Shown in pieces: positions 1 to 6,047 of a stretch of 8,315 nt of DNA. Source of the DNA: Treponema sp. (GTDB lineage Bacteria; Spirochaetota; Spirochaetia; Treponematales; Breznakiellaceae); assembly GCA_031271075.1 (NCBI GenBank), contig JAISWN010000338.1, positions 1 to 8,315 of the forward strand, in the 5' to 3' direction. Position 1 is the first letter of the stretch. The number at the start of each line of letters is the position of its first letter. The position numbers were made by a program, and so were the translations under genes. A model generated the notes under the pieces. That model was not told the DNA's origin and did no database searches. It saw only the letters and a list, made by a program, of their open reading frames with translations.

Positions 1-279
1 TTCAGTTCCCAGATAAAAGCGGTAATTGATCGCTTCTACCCGTACTGTAAAACCGAAGGGAAAAAGCGTATCGCCGTTAAAGAAAGCATCCTGCTCTTAA
101 GCCTCGGTGACACTGAAGACGCGACATATAGCCACGCGGCGCTCTCATACAGAGACATAGCGGATTTTATGGAATGGAAAGATCGCGGCATCATCGCGGC
201 AAAGGGCGTGAATAAAAAAACGGACATTTTAAAGAGCGAAGCCCTTGTGAAAGCCGGAGAACTTGGCCGGACGATTTAG
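1..279 (+). CDS. flavodoxin-like NAD(P)H-dependent FMN reductase, 3' end only
   Basis: This is the last 92 codons of a gene that begins before the window. The open frame starts at base 1 and ends at a TAG at 277-279. The first residues, FSSQIKAVIDRFYPY, match the segment that in multimeric flavodoxins (the iron-sulfur flavoprotein and WrbA-like FMN reductases) follows the FMN-binding 'PLYYGT' loop and leads into a helix. The middle (KRIAVKESILLSLGD) fits the next core beta strand. The end (DFMEWKDRGIIAAKGV, then SEALVKAGELGRTI) fits the usual final strand and C-terminal helix. By family knowledge such proteins move electrons from NAD(P)H through FMN to small acceptors in the cytoplasm. The N-terminal half and any cysteine cluster lie outside the window, so the subfamily cannot be fixed. 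The gene ends 8 bp before a convergent TusA-like remnant. Confidence 0.75.
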   Translation, partial: FSSQIKAVIDRFYPYCKTEGKKRIAVKESILLLSLGDTEDATYSHAALSYRDIADFMEWKDRGIIAAKGVNKKTDILKSEALVKAGELGRTI

Positions 280-287
280 TAAATAGA

Positions 288-464
288 TTATCCGGCGTTC
301 TCCCCGATCTCTCTTCCGGCCCGTTCAATAAGAATCTTGTAAATGTCCCCTTCTACCTGTTCCACAGCAAGGATCTTATGCCCTTCTTCTTTGGCGGACC
401 GGGGGATATTGTCCAAGGGCTCGCCGGAGAGGACAAGACTTAAGGATTTAGTCAAGTGTTTCAA
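288..464 (-). pseudogene. TusA-like sulfur carrier, N-terminally truncated remnant
   Basis: On the minus strand an open frame from 473 down to the stop at 288-290 reads ...SLSLVLSGEPLDNIPRSAKE, then EGHKILAVEQVEGDIYKILIER. This resembles the second half of TusA/SirA/YedF-type proteins: a strand, the 'NIPRxAxxxGH' helix and two final strands. The first half of the family, which holds the catalytic CPxP motif, is absent. A stop lies just upstream in frame at 474-476, and the other frames over 465-530 do not restore it. The only start available is a TTG at 462-464, giving about 58 residues against the usual 70-80. With no CPxP cysteine it could not carry sulfur, so it is called a remnant. A short unrelated ORF is the alternative. 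It is convergent with the flavodoxin-like gene. Confidence 0.45.
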
Positions 465-543
465 AACCCGGTGTTAAACCCCCGGTTTTCAGGCTGCCGG
501 CCGTTTGGCCCTGCGGACACTATTTATATACCGCCCGAGGGTG

Positions 544-549
544 TATACT
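544..549 (+). promoter_or_regulatory. candidate -10 box for a leaderless AMMECR1 transcript
   Basis: TATACT lies with only six bases between it and the ATG at 556, so transcription would begin at or within a base of the start codon. There is no Shine-Dalgarno sequence in this gap. The -35 position 17 bp upstream (521-526, TATTTA) is not a good match. The call is inference from spacing alone. Confidence 0.3.
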
Positions 550-555
550 AAAGCC

Positions 556-1170
556 ATGGAATTCGTCATTACCGGTGAAGAACGGCGGGCCCTTCTTGCG
601 GACGCGCGGGAGAGCATTACCGCAAAACTTGAAGGCCGCAGGCCCGTCTACCGCCGGAGCCCCGAGTTGGAACAACTGACGGCCTCGGGAGACTCCGCCC
701 TGACCAAGCCCTGCGGGGCCTTCGTTACCCTCCACATCACCCCGGGCGGACAGGGTGGCAAAGCAAACCTGCGGGGCTGTATCGGCAGGATGACCGCCGC
801 CTGGGCCCTGGAAAAGACGGTGCGGGACATGGCGGTAGAGGCGGCCTTTGGAGACCCCCGCTTCCCCCCTCTTTCCACGGGGGAGTTTCCCCGCTGTTCC
901 ATCGAAATTTCCGCCCTTTCCCCCATGAGTCCCTGCCCCAATCCCCGGGAAGTAAAGGTAGGGCTCCACGGGCTCTACCTTAGCCACCGGGGCCGGACAG
1001 GGGTGCTGCTCCCCCAGGTTCCGGTGGAACAGGGCTGGGATCTGGATCAGTACCTGGACTACATCTGCGTTAAGGCGGGGCTACCCGCCGGCTCATACGG
1101 GGAACCGGGCGCCCGGCTCCTCACCTTTACCGCGGTGGTATTCGGGGAAGAACCGGCAGCCTCGCCCTGA
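556..1170 (+). CDS. AMMECR1-domain protein (AmmeMemoRadiSam system protein A type)
   Basis: The 204-residue protein is a single AMMECR1 domain. It opens with ITGEERRALLADARESI (5-21), the typical N-terminal helix of the bacterial form. It carries GAFVTLH (54-60) and the family hallmark LRGCIG (72-77). These are followed by an AAFGDPRFPPL segment and by HGLYL, GVLLPQVP, GWDLDQYL and CVKAGLP blocks near the C-terminus, all characteristic of the family. The open frame extends 17 codons upstream to 505, but the ATG at 556 is preferred because homology starts there. The biochemical role is not settled. In many genomes the domain occurs with a Memo-like protein and a radical SAM enzyme, suggesting a role in modification or oxidative chemistry. 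Neither partner is in this window, so here it is a stand-alone gene. The length is normal for the family. Confidence 0.9.
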   Translation: MEFVITGEERRALLADARESITAKLEGRRPVYRRSPELEQLTASGDSALTKPCGAFVTLHITPGGQGGKANLRGCIGRMTAAWALEKTVRDMAVEAAFGDPRFPPLSTGEFPRCSIEISALSPMSPCPNPREVKVGLHGLYLSHRGRTGVLLPQVPVEQGWDLDQYLDYICVKAGLPAGSYGEPGARLLTFTAVVFGEEPAASP

Positions 1171-1173
1171 AGT

Positions 1174-1222
1174 CGAACCTGCGGTTCGGCGGGGTATTAA
1201 GCGGACTTGCGGAGCAGGTCCG
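1174..1222. repeat. REP-like pair of hairpins at left edge of the A+T-rich gene
   Basis: Two G+C-rich stem-loops lie in the 73 bp between the AMMECR1 stop and the methyltransferase start. The first is CGAACC-TGC-GGTTCG (1174-1188). The second is CGGACTTGC-GGA-GCAGGTCCG (1202-1222), nine pairs including one G-U. The outer arms (1172-1182 and 1214-1224) are also complementary at 10 of 11 positions, so one larger fold is possible. No T-run follows, so this is not a classical intrinsic terminator. The look is that of a REP-type intergenic element, but only one copy is visible in the window. Confidence 0.4.
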
Positions 1223-1243
1223 ACCCTTCGGCGCGAATAAAAT

Positions 1244-2050
1244 ATGAAAAGACTTTTGATAACCGTAGAAAATGCCGAATATCAGGTAATTCAATCCTTA
1301 AAATTAAACCGTATAAAAAGGAGCAAATTGCGTGAAGTATTCGTTGAAGGTATAGAATGCATTAAACAGGCAATAGAGTCAAATATTGAAATTACTCGAA
1401 TAATAATTAAGAATATAAACAATCTATCGGATTGGGGAAAAAACATAATTGAACGGTATAAGGACGCAAAAATCATTGAAATGTCAAATGAATTGTACAA
1501 CAAATTAACTGAGAAAATAAATCCATCTGAAATGTTAATAACAGCAAAAGTAAGTCCCAATACATTTGACGACATCCGCACGGAAAATCCGTTTTTGATA
1601 GTATTTGATCGTCCAAGCGATTATGGAAATTTGGGCTCGATAATACGTTCGGCCAATGCCTTTAAAGTTGATGGAATATTCATAATAGGGCATGGAATAG
1701 ACATGTATGAATCAAAAGTAATCAGGGCAAGTCTGGGAAGTATATTTTTTACAAAAATTGTAACTGTAGAATCAATAGAAATTTTAACGGAATATATAAA
1801 AAAACAAAAAATAAAGAATGATATGGAAATAATAGGGACTGATTCAACCGGAATTGTATCTGTAAAGGATTATAAAATAAATAGACCAATAATGGTAATT
1901 ATAGGGAATGAGGCCAAAGGAATGAGTGAAAAATTGAAAAGTTTATGTGATAAAATAGTAAAAATACCAATGGCCGGAAATGTAAATTCACTAAATGTAT
2001 CATGTGCGGCAACAATAATAATGTGGGAAATATATAAAAAATCAACATAA
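1244..2050 (+). CDS. SpoU/TrmH-family RNA 2'-O-methyltransferase, A+T-rich
   Basis: The 268-residue protein has the full SpoU (SPOUT) methyltransferase signature in its C-terminal half. Motif 1 is N129-LGSIIRSANAF with the conserved Arg135. Motif 2 is IGNEAKG (220-226). Motif 3 is IPMAGNVNSLNVS (241-253), which forms the knot that binds S-adenosylmethionine. The first ~110 residues look like the L7Ae-like substrate-binding domain common in these enzymes. Members transfer a methyl group to a ribose 2'-OH in rRNA or tRNA, and some confer resistance to ribosome-targeting antibiotics. The exact target cannot be told from sequence. Sampled lines are about 28% G+C, against about 57% in the neighbouring nifA, with many ATA, AAA and AAT codons, so recent transfer is likely. 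No clear ribosome-binding site precedes the ATG. Confidence 0.88.
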   Translation: MKRLLITVENAEYQVIQSLKLNRIKRSKLREVFVEGIECIKQAIESNIEITRIIIKNINNLSDWGKNIIERYKDAKIIEMSNELYNKLTEKINPSEMLITAKVSPNTFDDIRTENPFLIVFDRPSDYGNLGSIIRSANAFKVDGIFIIGHGIDMYESKVIRASLGSIFFTKIVTVESIEILTEYIKKQKIKNDMEIIGTDSTGIVSVKDYKINRPIMVIIGNEAKGMSEKLKSLCDKIVKIPMAGNVNSLNVSCAATIIMWEIYKKST

Positions 2051-2182
2051 AAACACGGATTTGAACGTATTCCTTATGCCTTTTCCCCGGATGATTGGAT
2101 TGCCCATCTGTTCGACCAGGAACCCGCGGGGTTTGCCTCAAAATCTACAAAGTCCCACGGGCTCCTAGCAAACCCTACATAA
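2051..2182 (+). other. open frame tail of 43 codons after the methyltransferase stop, possible gene remnant
   Basis: Directly after the methyltransferase stop, in the same frame, an open stretch runs to a TAA at 2180-2182. It reads KHGFERIPYAFSPDDWIAHL, then FDQEPAGFASKSTKSHGLLA and NPT. Composition returns to that of the native chromosome, and the residue mix looks protein-like. There is no start codon of its own that would give the whole stretch. It may be the 3' end of a gene cut off when the A+T-rich gene arrived, or chance. I do not recognise the family. Confidence 0.25.
2129..2175. promoter_or_regulatory. inverted repeats upstream of nifA
   Basis: GGGTTTGC (2129-2136) and GCAAACCC (2168-2175) form a perfect 8 bp inverted repeat with a 31 bp gap. 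A smaller symmetric pair, TACAT-AA-ATGTA (2176-2187), follows immediately. The position just ahead of nifA makes an operator or leader structure possible. No protein can be assigned and no -24/-12 sigma-54 promoter is seen. Confidence 0.25.
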
Positions 2183-2188
2183 ATGTAA

Positions 2189-2194
2189 TAATAT
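2189..2194 (+). promoter_or_regulatory. candidate -10 box for a leaderless nifA transcript
   Basis: TAATAT stands six bases before the nifA ATG at 2201, the same spacing as the TATACT box before the AMMECR1 gene. No Shine-Dalgarno sequence is present in between, and the -35 region is not recognisable. The call rests only on spacing and the repeated layout. Confidence 0.25.
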
Positions 2195-2200
2195 CTTGCA

Positions 2201-3835
2201 ATGCAACCTGATGTTCGTACGGAAGCGGCTTTAAACGAAGCGGCCCTGGCCCTGTCCAACGCCGATCGGGAACGGGTGGAATTGGAATTCCTGTTCGATG
2301 TTACCCGGATTTTTGATAAATACGTGGAACTTAGGACCGCCTTGGGGCCCCTGTTAAGCCTCCTGGAAATCCGGGCGGGTCTTGGCCGGGGCATGGTTAC
2401 CCTGCTTGATCGGGATACAGGGGTTCTCAAAATCGAGGAAGCCTTCGGGCTCAGCGCAGAGGAAAAAGCCCGGGGCCTTTACCGCTTTGGGGAGGGTCTT
2501 GTGGGCCGGGTGTTTGAGACCGGCAACCCCATCACCGTGCCGGATCTTGCCCGGGAGGGCCGTTTCCTTAACCGGGCGGGGAACCGGGTTCGGGCGGATA
2601 TGGCGGGGCTTACCTATTACTGTGTTCCTATCCGTTCCCGGGGGAGCATCATCGGAACCCTCAGCGCGGAACGGCGTATTGAGGAGAAAGATCCGGATGC
2701 CCGGATGGCCAGGGATCGAGCTTTCCTCGAAAAAGTTTCCTCAATCATTGCGGATTCCGCCAAACTGCGGGAACGGATCTTGGAGGAACAGTTCCGGAAT
2801 TCCCGGAGCGAAGAGGCCGAGAAGAATTGCTGTCCGGGCGGCGAGCGGGATCTCAGCCTGGCTCCGGGGAGCGGGATCATCGGGAACAGCAGCGCCATGC
2901 GGGAAGTCTACGATATGCTTACCCAGGTGGCCCCCAGCGACGCCACGGTACTGATCACCGGGGAAAGCGGTACCGGCAAAGAGCTGGTGGCCGCGGAACT
3001 GCACCGCCTTTCCCTGCGGGCCGCCGCGGCGCTGGTAAAGATAAACTGCGCCGCCCTGCCGGAATCCATCATTGAAAGCGAGCTTTTCGGTCACGAAAAA
3101 GGGGCTTTTACCGGAGCCACGGCCCAGCGGAAGGGCAGGTTCGAAATAGCCCACAAGGGGACGATTTTCCTGGACGAAATCGGGGAGCTTTCCCCCCAGA
3201 TCCAGGTAAAGCTGCTCCGGGTGCTGCAGGAAAGGGAGTTGGAGCGGGTAGGGGGGACCGAGACCATCAAGGTGGACGTGCGGCTTATTGCCGCCACCAA
3301 CCGGAATCTGGAAGAGGAGGTAAAGGCTGGCCGCTTCCGGGAGGATCTCTTCTACCGGCTAAATGTGTTCCCCCTGCATATTCCCCCTCTCAGGGAGCGG
3401 AAGAGCGATATCGTCCTTTTGGCCGATTATTTCACCGGGAAATACGCGGAAAAGAACGGCAAGCGGATCAAACGGATATCCAGCCCTGCCATCGATCTCC
3501 TTACAAGCTATTCCTGGCCGGGTAACGTGCGGGAACTGGAGAACTGCATTGAGCGGGCGGTGATCCTTTCCAAAGATCAGGTGATCCATTCGTACACCCT
3601 GCCGCCCAGCCTCCAGTCCGCGGTATCCACCAATACGGAACCTACTACTACCCTGGAGGCGGCTCTTTCGCGGCTGGAAAAGGAGATGATTGTGGAATCC
3701 CTGAAAATCGCCGACGGCAATATGGCCGCCGCCGCCCGCAGTCTGGGTATCTCCGAGCGGCAGATGGGGCTCCGGGTACACCACTACGGCATAAACTGGC
3801 GGCTTTTCAGGACAGTAAAAAGCGGCCTTATGTAA
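2201..3835 (+). CDS. nifA: NifA-like sigma-54-dependent transcriptional activator
   Basis: The 544-residue protein has the classic three-part activator layout. A GAF sensor domain covers roughly residues 30-195. A linker contains an adjacent cysteine pair (NCCPGG). The AAA+ domain spans about 225-460 with Walker A GESGTGKE (254-261), the sigma-54-contacting loop GAFTGA (301-306) and Walker B GTIFLDE (320-326). [18 protein letters not shown] and [11 protein letters not shown] follow. A Fis-type helix-turn-helix (507-531, [18 protein letters not shown]...) is close to the typical NifA form. NifA hydrolyses ATP to open sigma-54 RNA polymerase promoters of nitrogen-fixation genes. The GAF plus NifA-style HTH support nifA over other sigma-54 activators, but no nif genes lie nearby. 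The tail after the HTH ([14 protein letters not shown]) is slightly longer than usual. The start lacks a clear ribosome-binding site. Confidence 0.85.
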   Translation: MQPDVRTEAALNEAALALSNADRERVELEFLFDVTRIFDKYVELRTALGPLLSLLEIRAGLGRGMVTLLDRDTGVLKIEEAFGLSAEEKARGLYRFGEGLVGRVFETGNPITVPDLAREGRFLNRAGNRVRADMAGLTYYCVPIRSRGSIIGTLSAERRIEEKDPDARMARDRAFLEKVSSIIADSAKLRERILEEQFRNSRSEEAEKNCCPGGERDLSLAPGSGIIGNSSAMREVYDMLTQVAPSDATVLITGESGTGKELVAAELHRLSLRAAAALVKINCAALPESIIESELFGHEKGAFTGATAQRKGRFEIAHKGTIFLDEIGELSPQIQVKLLRVLQERELERVGGTETIKVDVRLIAATNRNLEEEVKAGRFREDLFYRLNVFPLHIPPLRERKSDIVLLADYFTGKYAEKNGKRIKRISSPAIDLLTSYSWPGNVRELENCIERAVILSKDQVIHSYTLPPSLQSAVSTNTEPTTTLEAALSRLEKEMIVESLKIADGNMAAAARSLGISERQMGLRVHHYGINWRLFRTVKSGLM

Positions 3836-3861
3836 AGACATTTATAAAGGATTTGGGCGCA

Positions 3862-3884
3862 TTTGTGGCGTAGAACGCCGCAAA
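3862..3884. terminator. hairpin between convergent nifA and DJ-1 genes
   Basis: TTTGTGGCG-TAGAA-CGCCGCAAA forms a nine-pair stem (one G-U) with a five-base loop. It lies in the 63 bp between the nifA stop and the end of the minus-strand DJ-1 gene. A second small stem, CGGCT-GT-AGCCG (3886-3897), follows. Neither has a good T-run, so this could be a weak bidirectional terminator or an mRNA 3'-end stabiliser. Confidence 0.4.
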
Positions 3885-3898
3885 CCGGCTGTAGCCGC

Positions 3899-4474
3899 CT
3901 AGAGCAGTACCATCCGGGCTATGGCTTTCCCTTCTTCTTCACCCAGGAGGAGGCCGATGAGGGCAACGGCAAAGGCCCCCGCGGTTCCCGCCCCCCGGCT
4001 GGTAACCGTATTACCATCCACCACCACCCGGTCTTCCGACCAGCGGCCGCCGGGATTCAGGGAAAGATCCACCTGCTTTTCCATGCCCGGGAAGCAAGTG
4101 AAACGCCTACCCGCCAGGAGACCCAGGGGCGCGAGAACCACCGCCGGGGAGGCGCAGATAGCGGCCACTACCTTGCCCGTGGCGGCAAAGTCTTTCAAAA
4201 ACTTTCCCACAGCGGCGGAGGCTGCAAGGTTCGACGCGCCGGGCATCCCCCCGGGGAGAACTACCCCGTCCCAGAAAGCCGCGCCCCGGTCTCCCAACTC
4301 CGAAAACAAGGCGTCGGCATGGACAGGAATACCGTGGGAACCGGTAACCAGTTTGTTTTTCCCGATTGAGACGGTAGTCAGATCCAGCCCCGCCCGGCGC
4401 AGATAGTCAACAGGCGTTACCGCCTCCACTTCCTCAAAACCTTCGGCCAAAAGAACAACAACTTTCTTTGCCAT
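3899..4474 (-). CDS. DJ-1/PfpI/YajL-family protein
   Basis: The protein of 191 residues has the DJ-1 subfamily features. It starts MAKKVVVLLAEGFEEVEAVT; Glu17 matches the conserved glutamate that tunes the reactive cysteine. PVDYLRRAG follows at 21-29, and LPGGMPGA (73-80) is the usual oxyanion-side loop. The nucleophilic cysteine is in AAICASP at Cys107, equivalent to Cys106 of human DJ-1. The family is cytoplasmic and is linked to oxidative-stress protection and to repair or glyoxalase-type activity on methylglyoxal adducts; its exact activity is debated. The frame stays open upstream to 4546, but the ATG at 4472-4474 is chosen because the fold begins there and a strong Shine-Dalgarno GGGGAGG lies six bases upstream (4481-4487, minus strand). 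It is convergent with nifA. Confidence 0.9.
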   Translation of the reverse strand: MAKKVVVLLAEGFEEVEAVTPVDYLRRAGLDLTTVSIGKNKLVTGSHGIPVHADALFSELGDRGAAFWDGVVLPGGMPGASNLAASAAVGKFLKDFAATGKVVAAICASPAVVLAPLGLLAGRRFTCFPGMEKQVDLSLNPGGRWSEDRVVVDGNTVTSRGAGTAGAFAVALIGLLLGEEEGKAIARMVLL

Positions 4475-4578
4475 ACCAAACCTCCCCGCCTTGTTTTTAG
4501 CCCAAGCAGCTTTGCGGACTACAGATAATTCAAGGCTCCGCCCCAAAATCCGGCATTTTGGAACAATTTAGATTTTAG

Positions 4579-4584
4579 ATTATA
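4579..4584 (-). promoter_or_regulatory. candidate -10 box for the DJ-1 gene
   Basis: Read on the minus strand this is a perfect TATAAT about 105 bp ahead of the DJ-1 start. No convincing -35 hexamer is seen 17 bp upstream. It lies in the 343 bp without a protein gene between DJ-1 and the first tRNA (4475-4817). That stretch otherwise holds the ribosome-binding site, a left-facing terminator and the tRNA promoter region. Confidence 0.4.
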
Positions 4585-4656
4585 ACCCGGTTTTTTACCT
4601 GCCGCTACATGATGGAGAGCCAGGGTAAACAGCAGCTTATGCGGATTTTTGTCTTT

Positions 4657-4688
4657 CCTAAAACAAAACACCCCTCACCTGGAGGGGT
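4657..4688 (-). terminator. rho-independent terminator facing left
   Basis: ACCCCTC-ACCTG-GAGGGGT (4670-4688) makes a seven-pair stem. Only on the minus strand is it followed by a T-rich tract (GTTTTGTTTT, complement of 4660-4669). It would stop leftward transcription coming from the tRNA side before it reaches the DJ-1 gene. No leftward gene is apparent to its right. Confidence 0.5.
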
Positions 4689-4741
4689 AGCCGCTTCCGC
4701 CGCAAAACCAGGTAAAACGCAAACAGATAAACCCCAAACTA

Positions 4742-4772
4742 TTGACTTTATCTCTTAAAGCTGTTATGTAAT
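4742..4772 (+). promoter_or_regulatory. candidate promoter for the tRNA-Ser cluster
   Basis: TTGACT (4742-4747) is a five-of-six -35 match. Near the expected -10 position lie TATGTA (4765-4770, 17 bp spacing) and the better TGTAAT (4767-4772, 19 bp spacing). The start point would fall around 4779, some 40 bp before the first tRNA. Confidence 0.4.
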
Positions 4773-4817
4773 AAATTCGATGTTTTTGTTGACTTGTGTT
4801 TAACGGGCTGCCTTTTT

Positions 4818-4902
4818 GGAGCGGTGTCCGAGTGGTTGAAGGATGCGGTCTTGAAAACCGTTGTGCCGCAAGGCACCGGGGGTTCGAATCCCCCCTGCTC
4901 CG
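4818..4902 (+). tRNA. tRNA-Ser(UGA)
   Basis: An 85-base class II tRNA. The acceptor arms GGAGCGG and CTGCTCC pair with one G-U, with G as discriminator. The anticodon stem GCGGT/ACCGT encloses loop CTTGAAA, giving anticodon TGA, which reads UCN serine codons. A long variable arm is present, as expected for serine. The T-arm is GGGGG-TTCGAAT-CCCCC. The 3' CCA is not encoded. The body is nearly the same as that of the Ser(CGA) gene at 6048, pointing to duplication. Two and a half repeat copies follow immediately. Confidence 0.95.
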
Positions 4903-5075
4903 ATTTGTATAAACAGCCGACAAACGGGGAATTCGAAGCGGCGCGCTTCTGTAAAGAAAGCCAAGGCGCAAGCCTTGACTACAGAAGCGGCGCAGGGATG
5001 CGCCGGAAGGGCGGAGCCGGCCTGGAGGGAGTTCGCAGGAGGCGGACGAGCGGAAGGCGAATCCCCCCTGCTCCG
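4903..5075 (+). repeat. tRNA-Ser-tailed repeat element, copy 1
   Basis: This 173 bp unit starts directly after tRNA-Ser(UGA) with ATTTGTATAAACAGCCG. It ends with GAATCCCCCCTGCTCCG, a duplicate of the last 17 bases of that tRNA. Inside are GAAGCG-gcg-CGCTTC, the hairpin CAAGGC-GCAA-GCCTTG, the stem GGCGC/GCGCC and the arm GTTCGC-AGGAG-GCGGAC. The left border inverted repeat is imperfect here (GGGGAATTCG). No real coding gene is seen in it. Confidence 0.9.
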
Positions 5076-5249
5076 ATTTGTATAAACAACTGGCAAACGG
5101 GGGGATTCGAAGCGGAGCGCTTCTGTAAAGAAAGCCAAGGCGTAAGCCTTGACCACAAAAGCGGCGCAGGGATGCGCCGGAAGGGCGGAGTCGGCCTGGA
5201 GGGAGTCCGCAGGAGGCGGACGAGTGGAAGGCGAATCCCCCCTGCTCCG
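5076..5249 (+). repeat. tRNA-Ser-tailed repeat element, copy 2
   Basis: A 174 bp unit in direct tandem with copy 1, again ending in the tRNA-Ser 3' sequence. Its border repeat GGGGGGATTCG is fully complementary to its own end CGAATCCCCCC. The tetraloop hairpin has GTAA instead of GCAA (both GNRA loops). The right arm is GTCCGC-AGGAG-GCGGAC, a perfect stem. The long inner stem (CGCTTCTGTA with CACAAAAGCG) has two mismatches, so this copy is somewhat decayed. Confidence 0.9.
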
Positions 5250-5312
5250 ATTTGTATAAACAGCCGAAAGTGTATAAACTGGGTTCTGCCAGTATAAACA
5301 GCCGGTAAACGG
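5250..5312 (+). repeat. tRNA-Ser-tailed repeat element, 5' fragment with long linker
   Basis: Only the left part of a third unit is present. It begins ATTTGTATAAACAGCCG and continues with a longer linker holding TATAAAC three times and the small hairpin CTGG-GTTCTG-CCAG. It stops at GGTAAACGG, where unrelated sequence takes over. From ACAGCCG onward the linker matches that of copy 5 (5696-5760), so both derive from one longer-linker form. The core of the element is missing. Confidence 0.85.
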
Positions 5313-5320
5313 AAAGGAGG

Positions 5321-5357
5321 AGGGTGTAAGTACCCTTAATTGACAGCTTAATTTTTT
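5321..5357 (+). terminator. weak hairpin with distant T-run
   Basis: AGGGT-GTAAGT-ACCCT (5321-5336) is a five-pair stem, but the run of six T's comes 15 bases later (5352-5357). It may end transcription from the first tRNA block, though the spacing is poor for an intrinsic terminator. Confidence 0.2.
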
Positions 5358-5362
5358 AGATG

Positions 5363-5391
5363 TTGTCTTCTCACTGACTACATCTTGTAAT
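5363..5391 (+). promoter_or_regulatory. candidate promoter for tRNA-Ser(GCU)
   Basis: TTGTCT (5363-5368), 17 bp, then TGTAAT (5386-5391), a five-of-six -10 match, would start transcription a few bases before the tRNA at 5399. A consensus TTGACA also occurs at 5340-5345 but has no fitting -10 partner. This unique 85 bp segment is the only stretch between the first two tRNAs that is not repeat, which fits a separate promoter. Confidence 0.4.
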
Positions 5392-5398
5392 AACTCAT

Positions 5399-5486
5399 GG
5401 AGCGGTGCGAGAGCGGCCGAATCGGGCTCCCTGCTAAGGAGTTATACCCCGAAAGGGTATCGGGGGTTCGAATCCCCCCTGCTCCG
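5399..5486 (+). tRNA. tRNA-Ser(GCU)
   Basis: An 88-base class II tRNA. Anticodon stem GCTCC/GGAGT encloses loop CTGCTAA, so the anticodon is GCT, which reads AGU and AGC. The acceptor and T-arm (GGAGCGG..., ...GGTTCGAATCCCCCCTGCTCCG) are the same as in the Ser(UGA) gene, while the D-arm and variable arm (ACCCCGAAAGGGT region) differ. CCA is not encoded. Two repeat copies with long linkers follow. Confidence 0.95.
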
Positions 5487-5695
5487 ATAGTGTATACAGC
5501 GGAAGGTGTGTATACCTGAATAGACAGCTTCGAAGCCGGTAAACGGGGGGATTCGAAGCGGAGCGCTTCTGTAAAGAAAGCCAAGGCGCAAGCCTTGACT
5601 ATAGAAGCGGCGCAGGGACGCGCCGGAAGCGCGGAGCCGGCCTGGAGGGAATCCGCAGGAGGCGGACGAGCGGAAGGCGAATCCCCCCTGCTCCG
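5487..5695 (+). repeat. tRNA-Ser-tailed repeat element, copy 3 (long linker variant)
   Basis: A 209 bp unit that follows tRNA-Ser(GCU) at once and ends with the tRNA-Ser 3' sequence. Its linker (ATAGTGTATACAGCGG... up to GGTAAAC) differs from all others, while the core from GGGGGGATTCG (5545-5555) onward is nearly identical to the rest. The inner stem CGCTTCTGTA/TATAGAAGCG keeps pairing through a G-U change. The right arm is ATCCGC/GCGGAC with one terminal mismatch. Confidence 0.9.
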
Positions 5696-5906
5696 ATAGG
5701 TATATACAGCCGAAAGTGTATAAACTGGGTTCTGCCAGTATAAACAGCCGGTAAACGGGGGGATTCGAAGCGGAGCGCTTCTGTAAAGAAAGCCAAGGCG
5801 CAAGCCTTGACTACAGAAGTGGCGCAGGGATGCGCCGGAAGCGCGGAGCCGGCCTGGAGGGAGTTCGCAGGAGGCGGACGAGCGGAGGGCGAATCCCCCT
5901 GCTCCG
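5696..5906 (+). repeat. tRNA-Ser-tailed repeat element, copy 4 (long linker variant)
   Basis: A 211 bp unit in tandem with the previous one. Its linker has the TATAAACTGGGTTCTGCCAG segment also found at 5270-5290. The inner stem has AAGTG in place of AAGCG, which again leaves a G-U pair. The tRNA-like end has one C fewer (GAATCCCCCTGCTCCG). After it come 31 bp of unique sequence and then tRNA-Arg. Confidence 0.9.
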
Positions 5907-5937
5907 TTTGAGGTTTGGATAGTAGTTTCAATCCTAT

Positions 5938-6011
5938 GAGGTTGTAGCTCAGCTGGATAGAGCAGCAGATTGCGGATCTGCAGGTCGCACGTTCGAATCG
6001 TGTCAGCCTCA
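5938..6011 (+). tRNA. tRNA-Arg(GCG)
   Basis: A 74-base class I tRNA. The acceptor GAGGTTG/CAGCCTC pairs with one G-U and has A as discriminator. D-arm GCTC...GAGC is present. Anticodon stem GCAGA/TCTGC encloses loop TTGCGGA, giving anticodon GCG, which reads CGC and CGU-type arginine codons. The T-arm is GCACG-TTCGAAT-CGTGT. CCA is not encoded. No own promoter fits in the 31 bp upstream, so it may be read through from tRNA-Ser(GCU). Its 3' end differs from the serine genes and it carries no repeat behind it. Confidence 0.93.
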
Positions 6012-6047
6012 TCGAAGCTTGATGGTGATAGTTTAGGTTATATTTTT

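Noticed and set aside
1172..1224. Integron attC site next to the A+T-rich gene
   Set aside because: The outer arms GTCGAAC and GTCCGAC do not fit the RYYYAAC/GTTRRRY core, the site is upstream not downstream of the gene, and no second site is seen.
2051..2200. Sigma-54 (-24/-12) promoter in front of nifA
   Set aside because: No TGGCAC-N5-TTGC-like sequence is found on the plus strand in this interval.
6012..6047. Promoter for tRNA-Ser(CGA) from TTGATG and TATATT
   Set aside because: The spacing is only 14 bp and the -10 would lie three bases from the tRNA, too close for a start upstream of the mature 5' end.
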